A DNA stretch of 37,628 nt, from positions 1 to 37,628 of the forward strand of contig CANGZT010000008.1 of the NCBI GenBank assembly GCA_947458955.1, in the 5' to 3' direction. Each line of letters opens with the position of its first letter. Positions within the stretch are counted from its first letter, which is position 1. Of the stretch, positions 15,125 through 23,807 are shown piece after piece. The position numbers and the translations under genes are program-made. The notes beneath the pieces were generated by a model. That model saw only the letters and a program-made list of their open reading frames with translations, was not told where the DNA came from and did no database searches. The stretch comes from Flavobacteriia bacterium (GTDB lineage Bacteria > Bacteroidota > Bacteroidia > Flavobacteriales_D > Crocinitomicaceae).

Positions 15125-16468
15125 TTAAACTGTAGCAGCTTTTTTCGTTGTAGTTCTTGTAGTAGTTGTTTCAGTAGAAAGTTTATTTTCTAAAGTTTTA
15201 ACTGTTTTCTTTAAATCATGAATTGTCTTGTATAACTCATCCATTTCAGATTTAACTACTAATGGTAAAGACTCAATACGGTTCTCAAATTGTTTTTCTA
15301 AGTTTTTCTTAATCTCAAAAGACAAAGTTGTTAAGTCTGCTTTTAATTTAGAAAACTCTTCAGTTGAAAATAAATTTGTGTAGTGTTTCTCGTTAATATT
15401 AACCCACTCGTTGAAGAAAGGTTGGAAAGAAGTTGTCAATGTCGTTTCTTTCATTTTCTCAGTCAAGTAAGTAAACATATCTGTAGAAACATGTTGACCA
15501 GTCTTGTACAAATGATTTTGTAATTCATTTAATTTTAACTGGTAAGCAGCAGCTTTGTCAAAATTAATCATAGCTAATTCAACATTCTCTTTTTCTTTAG
15601 AAGGAGCAACTAATTTCATGATTGGAGAAAAAGTCTCAGTCAATGAAGTGTTGAATCCTTTAAAAGTTTCAGTGAATTTAGCGAAATCACCAGAAATCAT
15701 GTGTGGAAACTTATCAGTAAATAATTTCCAATATTCTTGAAAATCTTTATTTAAAGTAGTGTTGTTAGCAAAGAAATCTTTCACCATTTTCATATTACTT
15801 TCTAACATTGTATTCAAGTTAGTTGTAGGGAAAAATGAGCTGAATAATTCTTCAGTAACTTTCTTGTAGTTTGAAGGATCAAACATCTTTTTCATTCCTT
15901 CGAAAGAGAAGTCTTTCGTTTGAAAAGCTTGAAAAAATGGTTTGTAAAACTCTTGTAATTTGAAATACAAAGCGTTTGTATTCATCGCATTTTTAAATAA
16001 CTCTTGGTGAGTTGAACCTGGCATCATAGCGTTTAATGAATGCATTGTAGAGTTCAAAGTTTTATTCCAAGATTCAAATAAAGTGTTCCAAGTAGAATTT
16101 AAATCTAAAAAGTTTTGATTTGTCTCAGTTGTAGTTTTACCAAAGCTATTCAAAGTGTTGTACATTCCTAGGTTGAAATCAGCTGCTTTTTTGAAAGCAT
16201 CCAATTGTGCAGTATACATATTTTTAAAAAACTCTTCAGATTTTTCAAAAGTTTCGTTTACTTTATTCTCAGTTTTATGCTCAGTAGTTGTATTGTTGAA
16301 CATAGCCATTTGATTTTCCCACCAGTTTTTGTACACCTCAGTTGACTTTTCCATTGGATTTTCTGATTTCATTGCTTCTTGAAACTTGTTAGCAGTTTCA
16401 ACTAAAGAATTCATCGCTTTTTGTTGTGTTTCCATCACAGTTTCAAATAATTCTTTTGAATTGTTCAT
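15125..16468 (-). CDS. phaE: class III PHA synthase accessory subunit PhaE
   Basis: The partner required for activity of class III PhaC and for granule binding. At 447 residues it is longer than the A. vinosum subunit of about 357. It is almost wholly alpha-helical and rich in Asn, Thr, Lys and Phe. The N-terminal part resembles phasins (FETVMETQQKAMNSLVETANKFQEAM, then YKNWWENQMAMF). The C-terminal coiled coil PLVVKSEMDELYKTIHDLKKTVKTLENKL matches the conserved PhaE end, and a TTTTRTTTKKAATV tail resembles basic phasin tails. It lies between phaB and phaC on the same strand. A pure phasin is the alternative, but the coiled coil and phaC linkage favour PhaE. Confidence 0.87.
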   Translation of the reverse strand: MNNSKELFETVMETQQKAMNSLVETANKFQEAMKSENPMEKSTEVYKNWWENQMAMFNNTTTEHKTENKVNETFEKSEEFFKNMYTAQLDAFKKAADFNLGMYNTLNSFGKTTTETNQNFLDLNSTWNTLFESWNKTLNSTMHSLNAMMPGSTHQELFKNAMNTNALYFKLQEFYKPFFQAFQTKDFSFEGMKKMFDPSNYKKVTEELFSSFFPTTNLNTMLESNMKMVKDFFANNTTLNKDFQEYWKLFTDKFPHMISGDFAKFTETFKGFNTSLTETFSPIMKLVAPSKEKENVELAMINFDKAAAYQLKLNELQNHLYKTGQHVSTDMFTYLTEKMKETTLTTSFQPFFNEWVNINEKHYTNLFSTEEFSKLKADLTTLSFEIKKNLEKQFENRIESLPLVVKSEMDELYKTIHDLKKTVKTLENKLSTETTTTRTTTKKAATV

Positions 16469-16502
16469 ATTGTTTGAATTTTTATTTTTAAAGGTTACTA
16501 TG

Positions 16503-16535
16503 CAAATTTCGGCTAATTATTTTTATTAACCAAAA
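16503..16535 (-). promoter_or_regulatory. possible phaE promoter
   Basis: Minus-strand GAAATTTG (16503-16510) matches seven of eight positions of TAnnTTTG, with TTTTG (16531-16535) 20 bases upstream. Initiation would fall about 30 bases before phaE. The match is imperfect, and transcription from phaB is an alternative. Confidence 0.4.
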
Positions 16536-16563
16536 TTTTTTTAATTAAAATAGTATTGTTTTC

Positions 16564-16581
16564 AACTATTCGCAAATAGTT
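16564..16581. repeat. hairpin just after phaB (aactatt/aatagtt)
   Basis: A perfect 7-bp stem with a four-base loop lies 6 bp after the phaB stop codon. There is no U tract on the minus strand, so it is not a normal terminator. It may protect the phaB mRNA end or be an operator. Confidence 0.45.
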
Positions 16582-16586
16582 ATGAA

Positions 16587-17327
16587 CTACATATATAAGC
16601 CTCCGTTAATATTTAAACATTGACCTGTCATGTATGGTGCATTAACGAGATAAACTACACCTTCTGCGATATCATTTGGATCACCCAGTTTACCTACCGG
16701 TATTTTAGCAACAATTCCTTTTAAAACTTCTTCCGGCATTGCTCCAACCATTTCAGTTCCAATGAATCCAGGGCAGATGTTATTTACTGTAATTCCATAT
16801 CTTGCAGTCTCTAAAGCCAATGATTTACTAAAACCTATTAACCCAGCTTTAGCAGCGGCATAATTCGTTTGTCCAAAACCTCCAGATTGACCAATAACAG
16901 AACTGATATTAATAATTCTACCATATTTCCGTTCTACCATATCAGGAATTACTAACGAACACATATGAAATGCACTAGATAAATTGGTGTTTATTACCTC
17001 CTGCCACTCTGTTAAACTCATTTTTCGAAATGACCGATCTCTTGTTATACCAGCATTATTCACAAGGATATCAATCTTTCCAAGTTTTTCTTTTATAGAA
17101 GAAACCATTTGAATACAATCAGTGCTTTCAGCTATGTTTCCTTGAATAGTCATTGCTGAACCACCATTTTCCGTAATTTGTTTTACAATATTATTCGCGT
17201 GTGTCTCATTATGATTGTAATTTACTACGACATAATATCCTTCTTTTCCTAATGCTAATGAAATTGCTGCTCCAATGCCTCGAGAACCTCCGGTTACCAA
17301 AGCTACTTTTGTATTATCGTTCAACAT
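16587..17327 (-). CDS. phaB: acetoacetyl-CoA reductase
   Basis: Reduces acetoacetyl-CoA with NADPH to (R)-3-hydroxybutyryl-CoA, the PHB monomer. A 246-residue short-chain dehydrogenase: cofactor motif TGGSRGIG at 12-19, NNAGITRD near 90, catalytic Ser142/Ser143, Tyr156 and Lys160 (TNYAAAKAG). The C-terminal CLNINGGLYM and FGQTNYAAAKAGLIGFSKSLA are the forms seen in PhaB; related FabG proteins usually end differently. NYNHN after the second strand, without an Asp, suits NADPH. It lies upstream of phaE and phaC on the same strand. FabG is the alternative, but context favours PhaB. Confidence 0.88.
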   Translation of the reverse strand: MLNDNTKVALVTGGSRGIGAAISLALGKEGYYVVVNYNHNETHANNIVKQITENGGSAMTIQGNIAESTDCIQMVSSIKEKLGKIDILVNNAGITRDRSFRKMSLTEWQEVINTNLSSAFHMCSLVIPDMVERKYGRIINISSVIGQSGGFGQTNYAAAKAGLIGFSKSLALETARYGITVNNICPGFIGTEMVGAMPEEVLKGIVAKIPVGKLGDPNDIAEGVVYLVNAPYMTGQCLNINGGLYM

Positions 17328-17391
17328 AACTAATATTTTGAGAGTTAGGTACTAATTGTGAATTTTTGAAAAGATATGTATTTTTTTTCAA

Positions 17392-17424
17392 TTTTGAATT
17401 GTTTTAGTTCTTGAATTTATTTTG
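17392..17424 (+). promoter_or_regulatory. probable phaJ operon promoter
   Basis: TTTTG (17392-17396) is followed 20 bases later by TTATTTTG (17417-17424), seven of eight positions of TAnnTTTG. Initiation near 17431 leaves a leader of about 20 bases before phaJ. The spacing matches that of the possible phaE promoter. Confidence 0.45.
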
Positions 17425-17450
17425 TAAATTGGGCTTTTAAATAAATTTTT

Positions 17451-17852
17451 ATGATCAATATCGGTGATACATTTGAACATTCTTTTTCTTTTACTCAAGA
17501 AGATGTTGTTTTGTTTGCTAAAGTTACTGGAGACAATAATCCAGTACACTTAGATGAAGTTTATGCAGCAAATACGATCTTTAAAAGGCCAATTATTCAT
17601 GGTATGTTAGGAGCTACTGTTTTTTCCAAGGTGTTCGGTACTATGTTTCCTGGAGAAGGGACAATCTATTTGAATCAAAACTTACAGTTTCTTAGGCCTA
17701 TGTTAGTCGATACTAATTATATAGCGCAATTTGAAGTGATTGAAATTGATCGTGAAAAACACAGGGCAACTATTACAACGATTGTATTGAATGAGGAGGG
17801 GAAAAAAGTAGTTGATGGTAGTGCCATATTGATGCATTCTGAAAAGTTTTAA
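17451..17852 (+). CDS. phaJ: (R)-specific enoyl-CoA hydratase, MaoC family
   Basis: Hydrates trans-2-enoyl-CoA to (R)-3-hydroxyacyl-CoA, feeding beta-oxidation intermediates into PHA. The 133-residue single hot-dog domain is the normal PhaJ size. The hydratase-2 signature FAKVTGDNNPVHLDEVYA near 23-40 carries catalytic Asp and His, followed by RPIIHGMLGATVFSKVFGTMFPG. It is divergent from phaB across 123 bp and starts a run of five tightly packed genes. The family also contains fatty-acid and other dehydratases, but position beside phaB, phaE and phaC makes PhaJ the best call. Confidence 0.88.
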   Translation: MINIGDTFEHSFSFTQEDVVLFAKVTGDNNPVHLDEVYAANTIFKRPIIHGMLGATVFSKVFGTMFPGEGTIYLNQNLQFLRPMLVDTNYIAQFEVIEIDREKHRATITTIVLNEEGKKVVDGSAILMHSEKF

Positions 17853-17855
17853 TGA

Positions 17856-18647
17856 ATGATTGTAAAAACAAACGATAATAAAAACATTTATACAGAAATT
17901 TTAAATCATCATCAGAACCTACCCGTAGTAGTTTTGCTGAATGGTTTGTCACAAAGTACTGCTTCTTGGGGATTTATCACTCCTTTACTAAAAGAAAAGT
18001 ATACTGTTGTTTTGATGGATTTTATTTTTCAAGGAAATTCAGAGAAAGAGGGTGATTGGCGTGATTTTGATCAACATGCTGAGGATGTTGTTCATGTGTT
18101 AGATGCATATGGATTTCAAAAAGCGTCTTTAATAGGTTTATCTTATGGAAGTATAGTAGCTCAACATGTCGGTGTATTATTTCCAGAGCGCATAGATAAG
18201 TTGGTTTTACTTTCAACTTTCGCTCACAAAACACCATACTATGAGGCGATTGAGCTTTCGTGGAAGCGGTCTTTAGAAATTGGTGGTTATGGTTTGTTAT
18301 TAGATGTAATGCTTCCGTATGTTTTGAGTGATCATTATTTCAATAATCCAATTATTCCTATTGAATTATTGAAATCGATGCGTAAAGATGTTGTTGAGGC
18401 AAAAGCGTTAGATAAATTAATGACTGCCACTTTACACATGAAAGATTATCGAAAGGAATTGCCTAAGATCAAGGCTTTAACATTAGTTGTTCATGGAGGA
18501 AAAGATATGTTGTTTCCAGTTGATTTAGGCAAATCGGTATCTAAACATATAAATGATTCCAAATTTGTAGTTTTACCGGATGCTGGGCATACTCTTAATT
18601 TGGAAAATGTTCCTGAAGTTGTTAATTTAATTAAAGATTTTATATAA
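17856..18647 (+). CDS. alpha/beta hydrolase in the PHA locus (possible depolymerase or thioesterase)
   Basis: A 263-residue cytoplasmic alpha/beta hydrolase with no signal peptide. The triad is Ser96 in GLSYG, Asp217 in GGKDMLFP and His245 in DAGHTLN, with an oxyanion-hole segment LLNGLSQSTASWG at 27-39. It begins 3 bp after phaJ and its stop codon directly abuts the start of 3-hydroxybutyrate dehydrogenase. That placement suggests it releases 3-hydroxyacids from polymer, oligomer or CoA ester for the dehydrogenase. Known intracellular PHA depolymerases of the PhaZ type use a Cys or differ in sequence, so this role is inference only. Confidence 0.82.
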   Translation: MIVKTNDNKNIYTEILNHHQNLPVVVLLNGLSQSTASWGFITPLLKEKYTVVLMDFIFQGNSEKEGDWRDFDQHAEDVVHVLDAYGFQKASLIGLSYGSIVAQHVGVLFPERIDKLVLLSTFAHKTPYYEAIELSWKRSLEIGGYGLLLDVMLPYVLSDHYFNNPIIPIELLKSMRKDVVEAKALDKLMTATLHMKDYRKELPKIKALTLVVHGGKDMLFPVDLGKSVSKHINDSKFVVLPDAGHTLNLENVPEVVNLIKDFI

Positions 18648-19415
18648 ATGAAAACAGTTCTAATAACAGGAAGTACAAGCGGTATAGGTTTAGGTATTGC
18701 CCGCGAATTTGCAAAAGCAGGCTACCAAATAGCTTTCAATGGTTTAGAGCCGAATGGACCTGAAATTGCTAGTCAAATAGGAGAGGAGTACGGTGTTAAA
18801 ACAGCTTTTTATGGGGCTGATTTGAGTAATTCTGTATCTATTCAAGATATGGTTTCAAATGCGTTGGATCATTTTGGTAAAATTGATGTTTTAATTAATA
18901 ATGCTGGTATTCAGTATGTTTCTCCGATAGAAGATTTCCCTATTGAGAAATGGGATGCTATTATTGCTGTGAATTTAAGCGCAGTCTTTCATACCTCTAA
19001 ATCAGTTTGGGAGAGTATGAAAAAAAATAAATTTGGACGAATCATAAACATTGCATCTGCTCATGGTTTAGTTGCATCTGAATTTAAGGTCGCTTATGTT
19101 TCTGCAAAACATGCTGTTGTTGGGATGACTAAAGTACTAGGCTTGGAAGGCGCTCCCTATGGAATTACGGTAAATGCGATTTGTCCAGGTTATGTTAAAA
19201 CACCATTGGTTGAAAAACAAATAGCTGAACAAGCTAAGGCACACGGTATATCAGAGGATGAGGTTGTTTCTAAGATTATGCTTCAAAAGCATGCAATAAA
19301 AGAGTTTGTTACTCCTGAAACATTAGGTAAACTTGCATTGTTTCTAGCTTCTGAAGAAGCATCGACAATGACAGGTACAGCATTACCTGTAGACGGAGGT
19401 TGGACAGCACAATAA
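18648..19415 (+). CDS. bdhA: D-3-hydroxybutyrate dehydrogenase
   Basis: Oxidises (R)-3-hydroxybutyrate to acetoacetate with NAD, the first step in using stored PHB. A 255-residue short-chain dehydrogenase with TGSTSGIG at 7-14. The catalytic residues are Ser137, Tyr150 and Lys154. The substrate residues recalled for Pseudomonas fragi HBDH (Gln94, His144, Lys152, Gln196) are matched at Gln89, His139, Lys147 and Gln191, a constant offset of five. The end PVDGGWTAQ is typical. The gene starts immediately after the preceding stop codon and is followed 9 bp later by a patatin-like gene. Confidence 0.93.
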   Translation: MKTVLITGSTSGIGLGIAREFAKAGYQIAFNGLEPNGPEIASQIGEEYGVKTAFYGADLSNSVSIQDMVSNALDHFGKIDVLINNAGIQYVSPIEDFPIEKWDAIIAVNLSAVFHTSKSVWESMKKNKFGRIINIASAHGLVASEFKVAYVSAKHAVVGMTKVLGLEGAPYGITVNAICPGYVKTPLVEKQIAEQAKAHGISEDEVVSKIMLQKHAIKEFVTPETLGKLALFLASEEASTMTGTALPVDGGWTAQ

Positions 19416-19424
19416 AAATTTAGA

Positions 19425-20459
19425 ATGAAATTAAAAACGAAACACGTAGGACTTGCGTTACAAGGTGGTGGAGCACATGGTGCTTTTACTTGGGGGGTAC
19501 TTGATCGCCTTTTAGAAATAGAAGAGCTAGTAGCAGATGGTATCGTTGGTACGAGTGCTGGTGCGATCAATGCAGTGGTAACTGCATATGGATTACATAT
19601 AGGTGGAAAAGAAAAGGCGAAAGAATTACTCGACAAACTTTGGAAAGATATTGCATTGTCAGGAAATATTTTGTTTAAACCTTCTATGGTTGACTCAATG
19701 TTTTCAAATGGAGATTTATACAATACTCCTGGGTATATGATGTTTAACGCAATGTCTCAGTTTTTTTCTCCTTATCAGCTTAATCCAGCTAATATTAATC
19801 CGTTAAGACAAATATTAAATTCATTGGTTGATTTCGATGAATTGAGAAAGTACAATAAGAAAAAGCTTTTTATTTGTGCTACCAATGTAAAAACGAATAG
19901 AGCTAAAGTCTTTGCAAATGATGATATTACAGTAGATGCTGTTTTGGCTTCAACTTGTTTACCTTATCTTTTTCAAGCAGTAGAAATTGATGGAGAATAT
20001 TATTGGGATGGTGGTTATATGGGTAACCCTCCTTTGTTTCCATTGATTGAAAATACAGACATTAGTGATGTGTTACTTGTTAAAATAAATTCGATAAATA
20101 TCAAAGAGGTACCAACAAGTGCTAGAGATATTGAAGATCGAATAACAGAAATTTGTTTTAATTCTAGTTTAATTAATGAAATGAAATTGATTCATTATCG
20201 AAATGAACTAGTCAGAAGGGGTATTTCCTTAGAGGAAGATCGAAAACCAAGAGAGATATTTGTGCATTCTATTTCTGCCCATGAAGCGATTGGTCATTTG
20301 AAATATTCAAGTAAAATGAATACTTCTTGGGAATTTTTATTAGATCTAAAACAAAAAGGAAGAGAGTATGCAGAGAAATGGATTGTGAATGAATACGATC
20401 AGGTTGGTATAAAATCTTCATTTGATGTCGAAAAACATTTTTTCAATAAATTCAAATGA
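19425..20459 (+). CDS. patatin-like phospholipase
   Basis: A 344-residue serine acyl hydrolase. The oxyanion motif GGGAHG is at 14-19, nucleophile Ser44 in GTSAG at 42-46, and the catalytic Asp195 in DGGYMGNPP, giving the Ser-Asp dyad of patatins. No signal peptide, so it acts in the cytoplasm or on granule surfaces. Pairing of a 3-hydroxybutyrate dehydrogenase gene with a patatin gene is also described in Legionella (bdhA-patD). Here it lies 9 bp after bdhA and overlaps the next gene by 4 bp. Hydrolysis of PHA or of granule-associated lipid is a reasonable inference, not shown. Confidence 0.9.
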   Translation: MKLKTKHVGLALQGGGAHGAFTWGVLDRLLEIEELVADGIVGTSAGAINAVVTAYGLHIGGKEKAKELLDKLWKDIALSGNILFKPSMVDSMFSNGDLYNTPGYMMFNAMSQFFSPYQLNPANINPLRQILNSLVDFDELRKYNKKKLFICATNVKTNRAKVFANDDITVDAVLASTCLPYLFQAVEIDGEYYWDGGYMGNPPLFPLIENTDISDVLLVKINSINIKEVPTSARDIEDRITEICFNSSLINEMKLIHYRNELVRRGISLEEDRKPREIFVHSISAHEAIGHLKYSSKMNTSWEFLLDLKQKGREYAEKWIVNEYDQVGIKSSFDVEKHFFNKFK

Positions 20460-21139
20460 GAAGAGGATTTAAAATAATAATCTGGAGTTTAATATCAATC
20501 GTATTATTTTTTGGAATTTATTTTTTATTTGCATTTTTATTAGGATCCATTAGTAGTGGTCAAATTATATCTCATAAGCCAAAAAAATATAACGTTTTAG
20601 TCTTGTCCAATGGAGTTCATACGGATATTGTAATGCCCGTAAAAAACGAATTGGTAAATTGGAAATATTATTTTCCAGTTTCAAATACCAGAACAAAACA
20701 AAATCACGATCAATGGATCTCTTTTGGTTGGGGAGATAAAGAGTTTTACTTAAATACTCCTACTTGGGCAGACCTTACTGTTGCAATTGCTTTGCGATCT
20801 GCAACAGGTTTAAGTAGTACCGCTTTACATGTAACATACAGAGATTCAGTTAACATTGATTCATCCAATTGTATTAAACTATACTTAACTAAAAAAGAGT
20901 ACAAAAACCTAAGGAATTTTATTTTTAATTCATTTCAAAAAACAAAAAAAAATAAGGCTCAATACATTCCTACAGATGCTGTATATGGAGATAATGATGC
21001 TTTTTATGAATCGACAGGAACCTATCATTTGTTTTATACTTGTAATACTTGGACAAACGATGCGTTAAAGTCTTGTAATCAGAAAGCATGTGTATGGACT
21101 CCGTTTGAATCTGGAATTTTTGGCATGTATGAAAAATGA
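20456..21139 (+). CDS. DUF2459 (TIGR02117-type) membrane-anchored protein
   Basis: 227 residues with one N-terminal membrane segment (about 7-31, IIIWSLISIVLFFGIYFLFAF) and the bulk outside the cytoplasm. Family landmarks are VLSNGVHTDIVMPV near 49, ISFGWGDKEFYLNTPTWADLTVAIALRS near 86 and TALHVTY near 123. A late CNTWTNDALKSC segment holds conserved Cys, Asn and Thr; the His and Cys/Asn pattern suggests a papain-like or NlpC-like fold, tentatively. Its start overlaps the patatin stop by 4 bp, so it belongs to the PHA operon. Its function is unknown. Confidence 0.82.
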   Translation: MRRGFKIIIWSLISIVLFFGIYFLFAFLLGSISSGQIISHKPKKYNVLVLSNGVHTDIVMPVKNELVNWKYYFPVSNTRTKQNHDQWISFGWGDKEFYLNTPTWADLTVAIALRSATGLSSTALHVTYRDSVNIDSSNCIKLYLTKKEYKNLRNFIFNSFQKTKKNKAQYIPTDAVYGDNDAFYESTGTYHLFYTCNTWTNDALKSCNQKACVWTPFESGIFGMYEK

Positions 21140-21186
21140 AACTTTTTTGAGATGAAAACGTTAACCATCTTTGAAAAAAATATATA

Positions 21187-22047
21187 ATGAAAGGAATTAT
21201 TTTAGCTGGAGGTTCTGGTACTCGACTACACCCTTTGACATTAGCAGTAAGCAAGCAATTGATGCCAGTGTATGACAAACCAATGATATATTATCCTTTG
21301 TCAGTACTTATCGGAGCAGGGATTTCTGAGATATTAATTATTTCAACTCCTCATGATTTACCCCATTTTCAGCGCCTATTAGGTGATGGTACTAAGTTGG
21401 GATGTCGTTTTGAATATGCTGAACAGCCAGAACCAAATGGTCTAGCACAAGCTTTTGTTATTGGAGAAGAGTTTATTGGAAAGGATAGTGTAGCTTTGAT
21501 TTTAGGGGATAATATTTTCTATGGAGCAGGAATGAGTGAATTGTTGAGTGAAAATTTACATCCAGATGGCGGAATTGTTTATGCTTATCATGTGAGCGAT
21601 CCTGAACGTTATGGTGTAGTTGAATTTGACGATAAGATGAATGCGATTTCAATCGAAGAAAAGCCTCTAAAGCCCAAATCAAATTACGCAGTACCTGGTT
21701 TATATTTTTATGATAATCATGTTGTTGAAATAGCAAAATCATTAAAACCATCAGCAAGAGGAGAGTACGAAATTACCGATGTGAATGCTGAATATTTGAA
21801 ACGTAAAAAACTAAAAGTATCTATGTTAAGTAGGGGTACAGCATGGTTAGACACGGGTACTTTTCCTTCTTTGATGCAAGCAGGCCAATTTGTACAAGTC
21901 ATTGAAGAAAGACAAGGATTAAAGATTGGTTGTATAGAGGAGGTTGCTTATAGAAATGGTTTTATATCAAAAGAACAACTAATAGAAATTGCTAAACCAT
22001 TACTAAAGAGTGGTTATGGTACTTATTTAATGACATTAATATCTTGA
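21187..22047 (+). CDS. rmlA: glucose-1-phosphate thymidylyltransferase
   Basis: Makes dTDP-glucose from dTTP and glucose 1-phosphate, first step to dTDP-sugars of surface polysaccharide. The 286-residue length is normal. The nucleotide-binding signature [13 protein letters not shown] is at 6-18, followed by [20 protein letters not shown] with the catalytic Lys; LGDNIFYG near 110 and [20 protein letters not shown] near 158 bind metal and sugar. rmlB, rmlC and rmlD are not adjacent. It is 47 bp after the DUF2459 gene and its stop overlaps the next start by one base. Confidence 0.95.
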   Translation: MKGIILAGGSGTRLHPLTLAVSKQLMPVYDKPMIYYPLSVLIGAGISEILIISTPHDLPHFQRLLGDGTKLGCRFEYAEQPEPNGLAQAFVIGEEFIGKDSVALILGDNIFYGAGMSELLSENLHPDGGIVYAYHVSDPERYGVVEFDDKMNAISIEEKPLKPKSNYAVPGLYFYDNHVVEIAKSLKPSARGEYEITDVNAEYLKRKKLKVSMLSRGTAWLDTGTFPSLMQAGQFVQVIEERQGLKIGCIEEVAYRNGFISKEQLIEIAKPLLKSGYGTYLMTLIS

Positions 22048-23006
22048 TGAAAACACTTAAAGATTATTCTGTATCATTTGAAAAATTATTGAAGGAGTAC
22101 CAATTCCCTGGTACTCCTTCAAACTTATACGACCCTTTGTCCTATTTCATGAATTTAGGTGGAAAACGTATAAGACCTTTGCTAACGTTAATGTCTGCTG
22201 AGTTGTTTGGCGGTCAAGCTGAGGAAGCTTACCCAAGTGCTTTATCGATTGAATTCTTTCATAATTTTTCATTGATTCATGATGATATTATGGATAAAGC
22301 ACCGTTAAGAAGAAACCAACAAACGGTACATGCTAAATGGAATGATAATATTGCTATCCTTTCAGGGGATGTATTATTAGTCAAAGCCTACCAAGAATTA
22401 CAAAGACATAATCCCGCTCATGTCTCTAAGTTGTTAACTATTTTCAATAAAACTGCTGTGGAGGTATGTGAAGGTCAACAAATGGATATGGATTTTGAAA
22501 CTAGATCAGATGTTTCTGTTCATGAATACATTGATATGATTCGACTTAAAACTTCTGTTTTGCTAGGTGGGGCTTTACAAATGGGAGCGATTATTGCGAA
22601 TGCCACCGAAGTTGATCAAAAATTAATTTACGATTTTGGAGTTAATTTGGGAATAGCTTTTCAAATACAAGACGATATCTTAGATTTATACGGAGATCCA
22701 GAAAAGTTTGGAAAACAAGTAGGAGGGGATATTATCACCAATAAAAAGACTTATTTGTTGTTGAAAGCATTAGAAGTACAAAAAGGAAATGAAGTTGATG
22801 ATATGCTTTTGATTGAAGATATGAATCTAAAAGTGAAAAAAGCACAAGAAATCATAAAAAAATTGGGGATTTTTGATGATGCTCAGAAATTAAAGTCTCA
22901 TTATCAACAAAAAGCAATGACTGCTTTGAGTTTAATTGATGTGCCAGGGGAACATAAAAATGTTTTAATTGAGTTATCTGATTTTTTATTTAATAGAGAA
23001 GTATAG
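22047..23006 (+). CDS. polyprenyl (trans-isoprenyl) diphosphate synthase family protein
   Basis: Chain-elongating prenyltransferase that condenses isopentenyl diphosphate onto allylic diphosphates. Starting at the ATG at 22047, which overlaps the rmlA stop (tgatg), gives 319 residues; the track's TTG at 22044 adds one residue. The first Asp-rich motif is HDDIMDKAPLRR near 87 and the second is QDDILDLYGD near 214; GGKRIRPLLTLM binds diphosphate. Chain length cannot be predicted with certainty; the product could serve isoprenoid quinone or other lipids. Transcription is shared with rmlA and the two hydrolase genes that follow. Confidence 0.92.
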   Translation: MKTLKDYSVSFEKLLKEYQFPGTPSNLYDPLSYFMNLGGKRIRPLLTLMSAELFGGQAEEAYPSALSIEFFHNFSLIHDDIMDKAPLRRNQQTVHAKWNDNIAILSGDVLLVKAYQELQRHNPAHVSKLLTIFNKTAVEVCEGQQMDMDFETRSDVSVHEYIDMIRLKTSVLLGGALQMGAIIANATEVDQKLIYDFGVNLGIAFQIQDDILDLYGDPEKFGKQVGGDIITNKKTYLLLKALEVQKGNEVDDMLLIEDMNLKVKKAQEIIKKLGIFDDAQKLKSHYQQKAMTALSLIDVPGEHKNVLIELSDFLFNREV

Positions 23007-23007
23007 C

Positions 23008-23394
23008 ATGGAAAAAGTTATAAAACATGTAGAAGTATTTCATGATTCATTTGGAATCAAGAATAACTATCAACCGACAGTAGGTTTATCAAAAGAGGAA
23101 ATAACTCTTCGTTTTAATCTTATGAAAGAAGAGAATGAAGAGTATTTAGAGGCCGCTTTAAATGGAGATTTAGTTGAGGTCGCAGATGCTTTAGGTGATC
23201 AGTTATATATTCTTTGTGGTACGATTTTAAAACATGGACTTCAAGATAAAATAGAAGAGGTTTTTGAAGAAATTCAACGATCTAACATGAGTAAACTAGA
23301 TAGTAATGGTAAACCTATCTATCGTGAAGATGGTAAAATATTAAAATCAGAACTGTATTTCAAACCGAATATCAAAGCGATCATAGAGAAATGA
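23008..23394 (+). CDS. MazG-like/phosphoribosyl-ATP pyrophosphohydrolase-like protein
   Basis: An all-alpha NTP pyrophosphohydrolase-like protein. The ATG at 23008 (MEKVIKHVEVFHDSFG) is chosen, giving 128 residues; the track's start at 22969 is a TTG inside the preceding gene. Metal-binding acidic motifs are KEENEEYLEAA near 48 and VEVADALGDQLYILCG near 64. Likely substrates are non-canonical or damaged nucleotides, which fits the Nudix hydrolase overlapping its end by 4 bp. The exact substrate is not predictable. Confidence 0.85.
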   Translation: MEKVIKHVEVFHDSFGIKNNYQPTVGLSKEEITLRFNLMKEENEEYLEAALNGDLVEVADALGDQLYILCGTILKHGLQDKIEEVFEEIQRSNMSKLDSNGKPIYREDGKILKSELYFKPNIKAIIEK

Positions 23395-23807
23395 AAAAAT
23401 TCAATATTCGTGTATATGGAATATTGATAAATCATAACAAAGAGATTTTAGTTTTAGATGAAACAAGAAATGGGTTTCATTTTACAAAATTTCCTGGGGG
23501 AGGTTTAGAATGGGGGGAAGGTTTTCAAGATTGTTTGAAAAGAGAATTTGAAGAAGAATTAGCTGTAAAGGTTACTGTTTTAGATCTTTTTTATATCAAC
23601 GATGATTTTGTTTCATCCGCTTTTCAAAGTGAAGATCAACTCATTTCAGTTTACTATCTAGTAAGTATAAATAAAGAAGATGTTCTAATACAGAAAACAG
23701 ATTTTGAAGTTCCTAGATGGGTTTCGTTAAATCAAATTAAAGATAATGACTTAACATTTCCCATAGATAAAAGAGTGTTATTGAAACTAAAAAAGGAGAT
23801 CATTTGA
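23391..23807 (+). CDS. Nudix hydrolase
   Basis: 138 residues hydrolysing a nucleoside diphosphate linked to another group. The Nudix box runs GGGLEWGEGFQDCLKREFEEEL at about 38-59, with REFEEEL supplying the metal-binding Glu residues. It overlaps the MazG-like gene by 4 bp, so two nucleotide-cleaning enzymes are probably co-translated. The TGA stop lies inside the terminator hairpin. The substrate is unknown. Confidence 0.92.
   Translation: MKKFNIRVYGILINHNKEILVLDETRNGFHFTKFPGGGLEWGEGFQDCLKREFEEELAVKVTVLDLFYINDDFVSSAFQSEDQLISVYYLVSINKEDVLIQKTDFEVPRWVSLNQIKDNDLTFPIDKRVLLKLKKEII

Noticed and set aside
19283-19723. 146-residue minus-strand ORF
   Set aside because: It is antisense to bdhA and the patatin gene, whose catalytic motifs are clear; its Ser/Pro/Ala-rich sequence is a frame shadow.
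20970-21278. 102-residue minus-strand ORF over the DUF2459/rmlA boundary
   Set aside because: It is antisense to two well-supported genes and has a shadow-like composition.
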